Shown piece by piece: positions 56,862-64,000 of a DNA stretch of 64,000 nt. The DNA is taken from assembly GCF_013364235.1 (NCBI RefSeq), contig NZ_CP054919.1, positions 4,066,701 to 4,130,700 on the forward strand, in the 5' to 3' direction. The translations under genes were made by a program, and so were the position numbers. How positions within the stretch are numbered: the first letter of the stretch is position 1; each line of letters starts with the position of its first letter. Under the pieces are notes generated by a model that saw only the letters and a list, made by a program, of their open reading frames with translations, was not told where the DNA came from and did not search any database. Source of the DNA: Kitasatospora sp. NA04385 (GTDB lineage: Bacteria > Actinomycetota > Actinomycetes > Streptomycetales > Streptomycetaceae).

Positions 56862-57000
56862 TTGTCCACAGCCGGTGGACGGCAAAGCGTGTGCGGCCGG
56901 TCGATTGGATTTCCCGGCTCTACGCGCGTTATGCTGCCACGTTGCGAGTTATCCACAGGTCGGGCGGAGTTTTCCCCAGTGTGGACAACCCTGTGGATAA
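56862..57000. promoter_or_regulatory. DnaA-box cluster between rhomboid gene and crgA
   Basis: Four perfect boxes: TTGTCCACA at 56862-56870 (forward), TTATCCACA at 56949-56957 (forward), TTGTCCACA at 56980-56988 (reverse) and TTATCCACA at 56992-57000 (reverse). A weaker TTTTCCCCA is at 56970. They fill the gap between two convergent genes, so they cannot be promoter elements for either. Confidence 0.75.
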
Positions 57001-57138
57001 ACGTTCGGACGTTCCGTCACGGCCCCGGTGTGGGCAGCGCAGGCACCGCCCCGGCGCGGTGGCCGGAGCGGTGCGGGGCGGAACGGGGCAGGGCGGGGGC
57101 GGGTCAGGCCGGAGCCTGCCGGGCGGGTCGGCCCGGCG

Positions 57139-57393
57139 TCACTTCCACTGGGTGGAGACGCCGAAGCCCGCCGCGATGAAGCCGAAGCCGACCAGGATGT
57201 TCCAGTTGTTCCAGCTGCCGACCGGCCAGTCGCCGCTGGTCACGTAGTAGGTGACGATCCAGACCAGGCCGACCAGGAAGAACACCAGCATCAGTGGTGC
57301 CACCCAGCTCCGGCCGGAACTGATCTTCACGGCCGTCGCGGTGCTCGGGGGCGGCGTGTAGTCGGCCTTCTTGCGGAGTCGAGACTTCGGCAC
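57139..57393 (-). CDS. crgA: Cell division inhibitor CrgA
   Basis: An 84-residue membrane protein, VPKSRLRKKADYTPPP at the N-terminus, and two helices (about 30-52 with PLMLVFFLVGLVWIVTYYV; about 64-81 with NILVGFGFIAAGFG). CrgA controls the timing of FtsZ-ring formation and septation in streptomycetes and binds FtsI and other septum proteins in mycobacteria. The start is GTG 57393 with AGGAG upstream. It is divergent from the DUF881 gene. Confidence 0.95.
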   Translation of the reverse strand: MPKSRLRKKADYTPPPSTATAVKISSGRSWVAPLMLVFFLVGLVWIVTYYVTSGDWPVGSWNNWNILVGFGFIAAGFGVSTQWK

Positions 57394-57547
57394 GAGGGGT
57401 TCTCCTGTCGATGCGCTGTGACCGCGCGGGTGGGTCAGCGTGGGCGGGCGGCGAATGGCGGGCCGGTCCGTACGGTCGGTCCTCCGCACATGCCACCGGC
57501 GTCCGTTAGCGTAGTGGCTCGCCGGGTCATAAGGAGATAAGGGTACG

Positions 57548-58318
57548 GTGCCTGATTCCACGATTTCTTCCCCGTCCCCGGCTCCGCGCCCCCGGCGTGG
57601 GCGAATTGTCGGACGTGCCCTGACCTGCACCGTCTTCGCGCTCGCCGGCCTGCTGTTCTACGTCAGCGGACGGACCGCGCACGGCACCGACCTGCGCACC
57701 GACAACTCGCTGCTCAAGCTCAGCGACGTCATACAGCAGCGCTCCACCCAGAACCAGCTGCTGTCCGAGCAGGTCTCCGCCGACCGGGAGCGGGCCGACC
57801 GGCTGGCCACCCGGCAGGGGCAGAGCCCGGACGACGCGGCCAGGCTGGCCGAACTGCAGCAGGCCGCCGGGCTGGACGCGCTGCGCGGGCCCGGGCTGAC
57901 CGTGACCCTGGACGACGCCCCGCCGGACGCCACCGCGCGGATCCCGAACGTCCCCGAGCCCGACGTCAACGACCTGGTGATCCACCAGCAGGACATCCAG
58001 GCCGTGGTGAACGCGCTGTGGCGGGGCGGCGCGGAGGGCATCCAGGTGATGGACCAGCGGCTGATCTCCACCAGCGCGGTGCGCTGCGTCGGCAACACCC
58101 TGCTGTTGCAGGGCCGGGTCTACTCGCCGCCGTACGTGATCCGCGCGGTCGGCCGGACCGACGCCCTGCGCTCCGCGGTGGACGCCGACCCGACCATCCG
58201 CAACTACCTGGGCTACGTGACCGCGTACGGGCTGGGCTGGAAGGTCCAGGAGAACGGCGACCTCACCCTGCCCGGGTACACCGGCTCCGCCGACCTGCGG
58301 GCCGCCACGGCCCCCTGA
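57548..58318 (+). CDS. DUF881 family protein
   Basis: A 256-residue protein with an N-terminal membrane helix (LTCTVFALAGLLFYVSG), a coiled-coil segment (STQNQLLSEQVSADRERADR) and the outer DUF881 domain (GLDALRGPGLTVTLDDAP, DLVIHQQDIQAVVNALWRGG, YVIRAVGRTDALRSAVDADP). The family resembles YlxW/YlxX proteins linked to division genes. The start is GTG 57548. It lies divergently beside crgA and upstream of the amidotransferase and sortases. Confidence 0.9.
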   Translation: MPDSTISSPSPAPRPRRGRIVGRALTCTVFALAGLLFYVSGRTAHGTDLRTDNSLLKLSDVIQQRSTQNQLLSEQVSADRERADRLATRQGQSPDDAARLAELQQAAGLDALRGPGLTVTLDDAPPDATARIPNVPEPDVNDLVIHQQDIQAVVNALWRGGAEGIQVMDQRLISTSAVRCVGNTLLLQGRVYSPPYVIRAVGRTDALRSAVDADPTIRNYLGYVTAYGLGWKVQENGDLTLPGYTGSADLRAATAP

Positions 58319-58422
58319 CGGTACCCCCGCGCCGCCGCGCGCGTGCCCGATGCGCGGATACCCCCCTGGGCGGGTCGGCCGGGCGTCTACGCTTGTGCAG
58401 ACCCGAATCACCGAGGAGCACC

Positions 58423-58593
58423 ATGTACGGCTGGATCTGGCGGCATCTCCCGGGCCCCGCGCCGGTCCGCGCGCTGATCGCGCTGCTGCTCGTCCTCGGG
58501 GTGGTCTACGTCCTGTTCCAGTACGTCTTCCCGTGGGCCGAGCCGCTGCTCCCCTTCGGGAACGTGACGGTGGACCAGGGCACCGGCGGCTGA
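58423..58593 (+). CDS. Small single-helix membrane protein
   Basis: A 56-residue protein, MYGWIWRHLPGPAPVRALIA, with one hydrophobic helix (about 15-38) and a short acidic end. The ATG at 58423 follows GAGGAG. It is conserved in this position in streptomycetes as far as I remember; no function is known. Confidence 0.8.
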   Translation: MYGWIWRHLPGPAPVRALIALLLVLGVVYVLFQYVFPWAEPLLPFGNVTVDQGTGG

Positions 58594-58652
58594 GTCCGAC
58601 GCCGCTTCGAGCCCCCTCCGTCCTCGGACGCACCCCCACCCCAGGAGTAGCG

Positions 58653-59315
58653 ATGACCTCCGCCGGCAGAGCGCCCCGGATCCTCGTGGTCGACAACTAC
58701 GACAGCTTCGTCTTCAACATCGTCCAGTACCTGTACCAGCTGGGCGCGGTCTGCGAGGTCGTCCGCAACGACGAGCTGGCGGTGGCCGACGTCCGGCCGC
58801 GCGCGGGGGAGGAGGGCTACGACGGGGTGCTGCTCTCCCCCGGGCCCGGCACGCCCGAGGAGGCCGGGGTGTGCGTGGAGATGGTGCACCACTGCGCCCG
58901 GACCGGACTGCCGCTGTTCGGGGTCTGCCTGGGCCTGCAGTCGATCGCGGTGGCGCACGGCGCGGTGGTCGGGCGGGCGCCCGAGCTGCTGCACGGCAAG
59001 ACCTCGCCGGTGCTGCACGAGGACGGCGGCGTCTTCGCCGGCCTGCCCTCGCCGCTGACCGCCACCCGCTACCACTCGCTGGCGGTCGACCCGGCCACCG
59101 TGCCCGCCGAGCTGGTGGTGACCTCGCTCACCGACAGCGGCGTGATCATGGGCCTGCGGCACCGCGAACTCCTCATCGAGGGCGTCCAGTTCCACCCGGA
59201 GTCGGTGCTCACCGAGGGCGGCCACCGGATGCTCGCCAACTGGCTCGCCGAGTGCGGATTCCCGGAGGCGGTGGGCCGCTCGGCCGGACTGGCCCCGGTC
59301 ATCGGCCGGGGGTGA
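58653..59315 (+). CDS. Class I glutamine amidotransferase (PabA/TrpG-like)
   Basis: A 220-residue domain that releases ammonia from glutamine for aminodeoxychorismate or anthranilate synthesis. It starts ILVVDNYDSFVFNIVQYLYQ, has LLSPGPGTPEEAG, the catalytic Cys in LPLFGVCLGLQSIAV and the His-Glu pair in VQFHPESVLTEGG. No pabB or trpE is in the window, so the partner must lie elsewhere and folate versus tryptophan cannot be settled; the S. coelicolor gene here is usually annotated as para-aminobenzoate type. The start is ATG 58653 with AGGAG upstream. Confidence 0.9.
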   Translation: MTSAGRAPRILVVDNYDSFVFNIVQYLYQLGAVCEVVRNDELAVADVRPRAGEEGYDGVLLSPGPGTPEEAGVCVEMVHHCARTGLPLFGVCLGLQSIAVAHGAVVGRAPELLHGKTSPVLHEDGGVFAGLPSPLTATRYHSLAVDPATVPAELVVTSLTDSGVIMGLRHRELLIEGVQFHPESVLTEGGHRMLANWLAECGFPEAVGRSAGLAPVIGRG

Positions 59316-59595
59316 CGCCGGTGACCGCCGTGCGTCCGGAGGGGGGCGCGCCCGAGGGGCTGGGGGAGTCCGAGGACTGGGGCGTCTACGAGCCCCCGGT
59401 CGAGCAGACCCTGAAACTGCGGCTGCCCGGCACCGCCGCGGCCGGGGGCGGGGGCGGGGACACACCCGCGCCGCCGGACGGCGGCCGGGCGGAGCGCCGC
59501 CGCGCCGCCGGCCGCCGCGGGCGGGCACCGGCCGCCGCCGGGCCGCCGGCCGGGCCGCCGGGCCGCGCCCGCCGCGTCCCAAGGAGCGCAGGCGG

Positions 59596-60276
59596 GTGGT
59601 GCTGGCCCGGCTGCTGGGGGAGGTGTTCATCACCCTCGGCGCGGTGATGCTGCTGTTCGTCTCGTACCAGCTGTGGTGGACCAACGTGCTGGCCGACCGG
59701 GACGCCGGCGCCGCCAGCGACAAGCTGGAGCAGCAGTGGGCGCAGCAGCCCGTGCCGTCCGGCGGCGGGAGCACCCCGGCGCCGCAGACCGCGTTCCAGC
59801 CCGGGCAGGGCTTCGCCATCATCCACATCCCGAAGCTGGGCCTGGACTACCCGATCGCCGAGGGCACCGACAAGCAGAAGGTGCTCGACCACGGCCTGGT
59901 CGGCCACTACACGGGCACCGCGATGCCGTCCGACCCGGAGGGCAACTTCGCGGTCGCCGCGCACCGCACCACGCACGGGCAGCCGTTCCGGAAGATCGGG
60001 CAGCTGGTGCCGGGCGACAGGATCGTGGTGGAGACCGCGACGGCGTACTACACGTACGAGGTGGCGGGCGGCATCCCGGAGACCCCGCCGAGCAACGTGA
60101 CGGTGCTGCAGAAGGTGCCCAAGGGCTCGCCGTTCACCGCCGCGGGCCGCTACCTGACGATGACGACATGCACGCCGGAGTTCAGTGCCCGGGGAAGACT
60201 GATCGTGTTTGGCAAGATGGTCGAGGAACGGCCGAGGAGCCAGGGCCAGCCGGAGGCGCTGACCGGGCGACACTGA
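59596..60276 (+). CDS. Class E sortase, SrtE1-like (N-terminal region out of frame)
   Basis: From GTG 59596, after AAGGAG, 226 residues form a class E sortase. There is a membrane helix (LLGEVFITLGAVMLLFVSYQ) and the barrel with the catalytic His in VAAHRTTHGQPF, Cys in LTMTTCTPEF and Arg in SARGRLIVFG. Sortases cut an LAxTG-like signal and attach proteins such as long chaplins to the wall. The upstream frame from 59312/59321 encodes VYEPPVEQTLKLRLPG, like the cytoplasmic N-terminus of streptomycete SrtE1, but in another frame, so an indel near 59500-59580 is suspected. If so, the true gene runs from about 59312 to 60276. Confidence 0.85.
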   Translation: MVLARLLGEVFITLGAVMLLFVSYQLWWTNVLADRDAGAASDKLEQQWAQQPVPSGGGSTPAPQTAFQPGQGFAIIHIPKLGLDYPIAEGTDKQKVLDHGLVGHYTGTAMPSDPEGNFAVAAHRTTHGQPFRKIGQLVPGDRIVVETATAYYTYEVAGGIPETPPSNVTVLQKVPKGSPFTAAGRYLTMTTCTPEFSARGRLIVFGKMVEERPRSQGQPEALTGRH

Positions 60277-60294
60277 GCAGCGAGGCGCGGCACC

Positions 60295-61023
60295 ATGGGC
60301 ACAGCCATTCGGGGCGGGCGGCGGCGGGGGCGGCCGGCAGCGGTCCTGGGGCTGCTGGGGGAGGTGCTGATCACCCTGGGGCTGGTGCTGGCGCTGTTCG
60401 TCGGGTACTCGCTGTGGTGGACGGACGTGGTGGCCGACCGGTCCGCCGGGCGGATGGGGGACCGGCTGCGGCAGACCTGGACCGCCCCGGCGGCGCCCCC
60501 GGAGGGCTCCGGCACGGCGCCGGTGCCGCAGTACGCGGCGGGGGACGGGGTGGGCTTCCTGCACGTGCCGGCCTTCGGGCCCGGCGACCAGACGCTGATC
60601 CGGATGGGCACCACCGCGGAGGTGCTCAACGAGGGCGTGGCGGGCGTGTACGAGGAGCCGTACCGCTCGGCGATGCCGTGGGACGCGGAGGGCAACTTCG
60701 CGCTGGCGGCGCACCGGGACGGGCACGGCGCGAAGTTCCACGACCTGGACCGGCTGGCGGTGGGCGACCCGGTGGTGGTGGAGACCAAGGACGCCTGGTA
60801 CGTCTACAAGGTCGCCGGGACGCTGCCGCAGACCTCCAAGTACGACGTGGGCGTGGTGGCGCCCGTCCCCGAGGGCTCGCCGTTCACCGGCCCGGGCCGC
60901 TACCTGACGCTGACCACCTGCACGCCGGTGTACACCTCCCGGTACCGGATGGCGGTCTGGGCCGAGCTGGTCCGGGTCGACCCGGTGGACGCGCGGCGCA
61001 CCCCGCCGTCGGAGCTGCGCTGA
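60295..61023 (+). CDS. Class E sortase, SrtE2-like
   Basis: A 242-residue sortase with a short basic N-terminus, one helix (LLGEVLITLGLVLALFVGYS) and the barrel holding His in LAAHRDGHGAKF, Cys in LTLTTCTPVYTS and Arg in YTSRYRMAVW. It begins 18 bp after the first sortase. Paired class E sortases in S. coelicolor (SrtE1/SrtE2) anchor chaplins needed for aerial growth; the same task is inferred here. The chaplin genes are not in this window. A terminator follows. Confidence 0.92.
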   Translation: MGTAIRGGRRRGRPAAVLGLLGEVLITLGLVLALFVGYSLWWTDVVADRSAGRMGDRLRQTWTAPAAPPEGSGTAPVPQYAAGDGVGFLHVPAFGPGDQTLIRMGTTAEVLNEGVAGVYEEPYRSAMPWDAEGNFALAAHRDGHGAKFHDLDRLAVGDPVVVETKDAWYVYKVAGTLPQTSKYDVGVVAPVPEGSPFTGPGRYLTLTTCTPVYTSRYRMAVWAELVRVDPVDARRTPPSELR

Positions 61024-61049
61024 CGGGCCGCCGGGGCGCGCGGAACGGC

Positions 61050-61090
61050 CGAGGGGCCGCACCGTTCGGGGAGAACGGTGCGGCCCCTCG
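61050..61090. terminator. Terminator between sortase and pknB genes
   Basis: A perfect 18-bp stem (61050-61067 with 61073-61090, 5-base loop) lies between convergent genes. Confidence 0.88.
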
Positions 61091-61105
61091 CGGGCGGTGC
61101 GGCGC

Positions 61106-63142
61106 TCAGGGGGTGGCGGGCTTGTCGCCGGGCCTGGTCCAGAGCTGGATCGTGGTGCCCTGGTCGACCAGGGTGTTGGCCGGCGGGTCGCTCTTGATCA
61201 CGATGGCGTTCTCGTCCTGCGGGCCGCCGTTCACGACCACCGACTGCAGGTGGTTCTTCTGGAGATCGGCGATGACCTGCTTGTAGGTCCGGTTCTCGGT
61301 GATGGGCGTGGAGACCTTGTCGGCCTGCTTGCCGACCGTGAGGGTGACCGTGGAGCCCTGCTTGGCCTGCTGGGCGCCCTTCGGGGTCTGGTCGAGGATC
61401 TGGCCGGCCTGGGTGGGGTCGGTGACGGTCTTGGGCGCCGTCACGACGTTGAAGCCGGCCTCGTCGAGGATCCTGGTGGCCTCGTCCAGGGCCTTGCCGG
61501 TCACGTTCGGCACCGCGGTCTTCTGCTGGCCGGAGGAGACCGTCAGGGTGACGGTGGCGCCCGGCGCGGCCTTGTCCTTGACGTCCTGCGAGACGACCTT
61601 GTCCTGGTCGACCTTGTCGTCGTTGGCGTAGGTGACCTTGACGTCGAAGCCCTTGTCCTTGAGCGCCTTGGTCGCGGCGTCCTTGGCCTGGCCGGTGACG
61701 TCCGGCACGTCGACCTGGGCCGGGGCGGCGGTCAGGTGCACGGTGATGGTGCCGTCGGAGGCCATCTGCCCGGCCGCGGCCGGGCTCTGGGTGCAGACCT
61801 GGTCCTTCTGGATCTTGGTGTCGGCGCAGCTGGCCGCCGGGTCGCCGGCGGTCACCTTGAGGTTGGCGCTCTGCGCCTTGGCGGCGCTCTCCGCCTCGGC
61901 CAGGGTCAACCCGACCAGGTTCGGGACGGTGCTCTTCCCGGCGTTGCTGCCGCCGGTCTTCACGATGGACTGCACCACGAAGAAGGCGCCGACCAGGACC
62001 AGCACCGCCGCGACGGCGAGCACGATCCAGGAGGTGTTGCTCTTCTTCGGCTGCTCGTCGCGCCGCCGGCTGCTGCGGCCCTCGTAGCCGTCCCCGCCGC
62101 CGCCGTAGCCGTTGTCCTGGTAGCCGCCGTACGGGGCGGGCTGCTGCTGGTTGCCGACCGGCGGCAGCATGGTGGTCGGGCCGCCGCCCTGCTGGGGCAG
62201 CACGTTGGTCTGGCCGTACGGGTCGTACTGGTTGCCGCCCTGGTCGTAGCCGTAGCCGGCCGCGCCCATGCCGTAGGCCGCCTGCTGGGCGGCGTTGACC
62301 GGCAGGCCGTCGAGGAAGCGCTCGATGTCGTCGCGCATCTCGTCGGCGGACTGGTAGCGGTAGTCGCGCTCCTTGGCGAGCGCCTTGAGCACGATCGCGT
62401 CGATCTCGGGCCGCACCTCGGGGTCGTACGAGGACGGCGGCGCGGCTTCCTCGCGGACGTGCTGGTAGGCCACCGCGACGGGCGAGTCGCCGACGAACGG
62501 CGGCCGGACGGTGAGCAGTTCGTACAGCAGGCAGCCGGTGGAGTACAGGTCGGAGCGGGCGTCGACGGTCTCGCCCTTGGCCTGCTCGGGGGAGAGGTAC
62601 TGGGCGGTGCCGATGACCGCGGAGGTCTGGGTCATCGTCATGCCGGCGTCACCCATCGCGCGGGCGATGCCGAAGTCCATCACCTTGACGTTGCCCTGCC
62701 GGGTCAGCATCACGTTGGCGGGCTTGATGTCGCGGTGCACGATGCCGGCGCGGTGCGAGTACTCCAGCGCCTGCAGGATGCCGATGGTCATCTCCAGCGC
62801 CCGCTCGGGCAGCAGCCGGCGCCCGGTGTGCAGCAGCTCGCGCAGGGTGGAGCCCTCGACGTACTCCATCACGATGTACGGGATGGAAATCCCGTCGATG
62901 TAGTCCTCGCCGGTGTCGTAGACCGCGACGATGGCCGGGTGGTTGAGCGAGGCCGCGGACTGCGCCTCGCGGCGGAACCTGGCCTGGAAGGAGGGGTCGC
63001 GGGCCATGTCGGTGCGGAGGGTCTTCACGGCCACGGTGCGCCCGAGCCTGGTGTCGTGGCCGAGGTACACCTCGGCCATGCCACCGCGCCCCAGGACGCC
63101 GCCGAGCTCGTACCTGCCGCCTAGGCGACGAGGCTCTTCCAT
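61106..63142 (-). CDS. pknB: Serine/threonine protein kinase PknB with PASTA domains
   Basis: A 678-residue membrane kinase. The kinase domain (~1-270) has the Gly loop (LGRGGMAEVYLG), the VAVK lysine near residue 40, HRDIKPANVM with the catalytic Asp near 136, and DFGIARAM. A Tyr/Gln/Gly-rich linker leads to a helix (about 370-390, WIVLAVAAVLVLVGAFFVVQ). Four PASTA repeats outside sense wall fragments or lipid II. PknB controls growth and division proteins and, in mycobacteria, the MurJ pseudokinase. The ATG at 63142 (MEEPRRLGG) has GGAG upstream; a GTG at 63163 is possible. Downstream of pbpA. Confidence 0.97.
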   Translation of the reverse strand: MEEPRRLGGRYELGGVLGRGGMAEVYLGHDTRLGRTVAVKTLRTDMARDPSFQARFRREAQSAASLNHPAIVAVYDTGEDYIDGISIPYIVMEYVEGSTLRELLHTGRRLLPERALEMTIGILQALEYSHRAGIVHRDIKPANVMLTRQGNVKVMDFGIARAMGDAGMTMTQTSAVIGTAQYLSPEQAKGETVDARSDLYSTGCLLYELLTVRPPFVGDSPVAVAYQHVREEAAPPSSYDPEVRPEIDAIVLKALAKERDYRYQSADEMRDDIERFLDGLPVNAAQQAAYGMGAAGYGYDQGGNQYDPYGQTNVLPQQGGGPTTMLPPVGNQQQPAPYGGYQDNGYGGGGDGYEGRSSRRRDEQPKKSNTSWIVLAVAAVLVLVGAFFVVQSIVKTGGSNAGKSTVPNLVGLTLAEAESAAKAQSANLKVTAGDPAASCADTKIQKDQVCTQSPAAAGQMASDGTITVHLTAAPAQVDVPDVTGQAKDAATKALKDKGFDVKVTYANDDKVDQDKVVSQDVKDKAAPGATVTLTVSSGQQKTAVPNVTGKALDEATRILDEAGFNVVTAPKTVTDPTQAGQILDQTPKGAQQAKQGSTVTLTVGKQADKVSTPITENRTYKQVIADLQKNHLQSVVVNGGPQDENAIVIKSDPPANTLVDQGTTIQLWTRPGDKPATP

Positions 63143-63367
63143 ATCTCCGACCCTCTCCCCCACCGGCAGGTGAGGATGTGACGTAGGTGTCCCCGCACGC
63201 TCTCTTCGGACGCGTCGGCCGCCACCGCGGTTTCACGGCCGGGGCGACTTTCCGGCTGCGGGTACACCCGCTGCTGGCGGATACGCTACCGGGCGAACCT
63301 GAGCCGACCCGAGCAGGCCGCCAGCTGAGACCAGACCGGTATCGACCGGGACGGTCCCATTGTGACA

Positions 63368-63402
63368 ATTCCGGCCGCCGATCGAGGACCGGCGGCCGGA
63401 AT
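63368..63402 (-). terminator. Hairpin between pbpA and pknB
   Basis: A perfect 13-bp stem (63368-63380 with 63390-63402) lies 19 bp after the pbpA stop on the minus strand. The rest of the 279-bp gap should hold the pknB promoter. Confidence 0.75.
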
Positions 63403-63421
63403 GTGACGCATGCGACCGGAG

Positions 63422-64000
63422 CTACTTGCCGAGGGCCGCCTGCATCATCGACTTGGCGATCGGAGCGGCCAGCGAGCCGCCGGAGATCTCGGAGCTCTGC
63501 GCGGCGCCGTCCTCGACCACCACCGCGACCGCGACCTGCTTGCCGGAGGAGTCCTTGGCGTAGGAGACGAACCAGGCGAACGGCTTGCCCGCGTTGTCCT
63601 GGCCGTGCTGCGCGGTGCCGGTCTTGCCGCCGACCGTCACGCCGGGGATGGCCGCGCGCTTGCCGGTGCCGTCCTTCACCACGCCCTCCATCAGCTGCTG
63701 CAGCTTCTGCGCGGTGGCGGGCGAGACGGCCTGGCTCAGCTGGTGCTCGGAGTGGGTGGAGATGGCGTTGCCGGCCGAGCCCTCCTGGGAGACCAGGTAC
63801 GGCTGCATCAGCGAGCCGTTGTTGGCGATCGCGGCCGCCACCATGGCCATCTCCAGCGGGGTGGCCCGGGTGTCGTGCTGGCCGATGGCGTCCATCGCGG
63901 TGCCGTCGGGGGAGGAGCCGCTCGGGTAGTAGCTGGCGGCGGCCCGGATCGGGACGTCCACCTTGTCGTTGTTGAAGCCGAACTTCTCGGCCTGCGCGCG
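63422..64000 (-). CDS. pbpA: Penicillin-binding protein, PbpA-type transpeptidase (5' end outside window)
   Basis: The C-terminal ~190 residues of a class B penicillin-binding protein. The frame is open to the window edge. The visible part has the KTGTA motif (GGKTGTAQHG), preceded by ATPLEMAMVAAAIANNGSLM, and ends KSMMQAALGK. It crosslinks peptidoglycan during elongation or septation. In actinomycetes pbpA lies with rodA before pknB; rodA would be just outside the window. Confidence 0.93.
   Translation of the reverse strand, partial: RAQAEKFGFNNDKVDVPIRAAASYYPSGSSPDGTAMDAIGQHDTRATPLEMAMVAAAIANNGSLMQPYLVSQEGSAGNAISTHSEHQLSQAVSPATAQKLQQLMEGVVKDGTGKRAAIPGVTVGGKTGTAQHGQDNAGKPFAWFVSYAKDSSGKQVAVAVVVEDGAAQSSEISGGSLAAPIAKSMMQAALGK

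Overview
The window is a chromosomal replication-origin region from a very GC-rich filamentous actinomycete of the Streptomycetaceae (Streptomyces or Kitasatospora type). The evidence is the gene order dnaB / rplI-rpsR-ssb-rpsF / parB-parA-rsmG-jag-yidC-yidD-rnpA-rpmH / dnaA-oriC-dnaN-gnd-recF-gyrB-gyrA. Further support comes from the many palindromic ParB sites of type GTTTCACGTGAAAC, a long disordered domain II in DnaA, and Streptomyces-type genes (crgA, two class E sortases, FemX, InoR-like regulator, DLW-39 peptide). As far as I remember, the order follows the S. coelicolor segment around oriC. No prophage, insertion sequence, CRISPR array or biosynthetic cluster was seen.

Layout. 1-8.1 kb: 3'-truncated dnaB, a DnaA-box cluster, a MATE exporter, the rpsF-ssb-rpsR-rplI block, femX and a PLP-fold racemase-like gene. 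8.1-15.7 kb: a GT87-like membrane glycosyltransferase, a class A penicillin-binding protein, a PadR regulator with a repeat operator, inositol-phosphate synthase and a peptidoglycan-binding hydrolase-like protein. 15.8-31.3 kb: an MFS protein, a Pro-rich membrane protein, CCA-adding enzyme, a large secreted DUF6049-type protein, murJ, a pseudokinase, sigM with its (apparently frameshifted) anti-sigma gene, trxB with a textbook sigma-R promoter, trxA and a GNAT protein. 31.4-37.3 kb (minus strand): rpmH-rnpA-yidD-yidC-jag and rsmG-parA-parB. 37.3-50.4 kb: dnaA, a 1.2-kb oriC with about two dozen DnaA boxes, dnaN, gnd, recF, a DciA-like gene, gyrB, gyrA and a DUF3566 protein. 50.4-64 kb: a cyclopropane-synthase-like methyltransferase, tRNA-Ile(GAT), a phage-antirepressor-like DNA-binding protein, small proteins, tRNA-Ala(TGC), DUF5324, cyclophilin, rhomboid, a DnaA-box cluster, crgA, DUF881, a glutamine amidotransferase, two class E sortases, pknB and the 3' part of pbpA.

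The genes work together in three programmes: starting and segregating the chromosome (dnaA, oriC, dnaN, recF, dciA-like, dnaB, gyrAB, parAB plus about ten parS sites); building and controlling the cell wall during growth and sporulation (femX, murJ, pseudokinase, PBPs, pknB, crgA, sortases); and stress or redox control (sigM, thioredoxin system). The most interesting signals are satellite DnaA-box clusters about 38 kb left and 17 kb right of oriC, an array of parS sites inside the sigM coding sequence that also writes a PRGT peptide repeat, a parS site nested in the hairpin after parB, the one-sided distribution of parS, and two apparent frameshifts (anti-sigma factor, first sortase) that may be real or sequencing errors.
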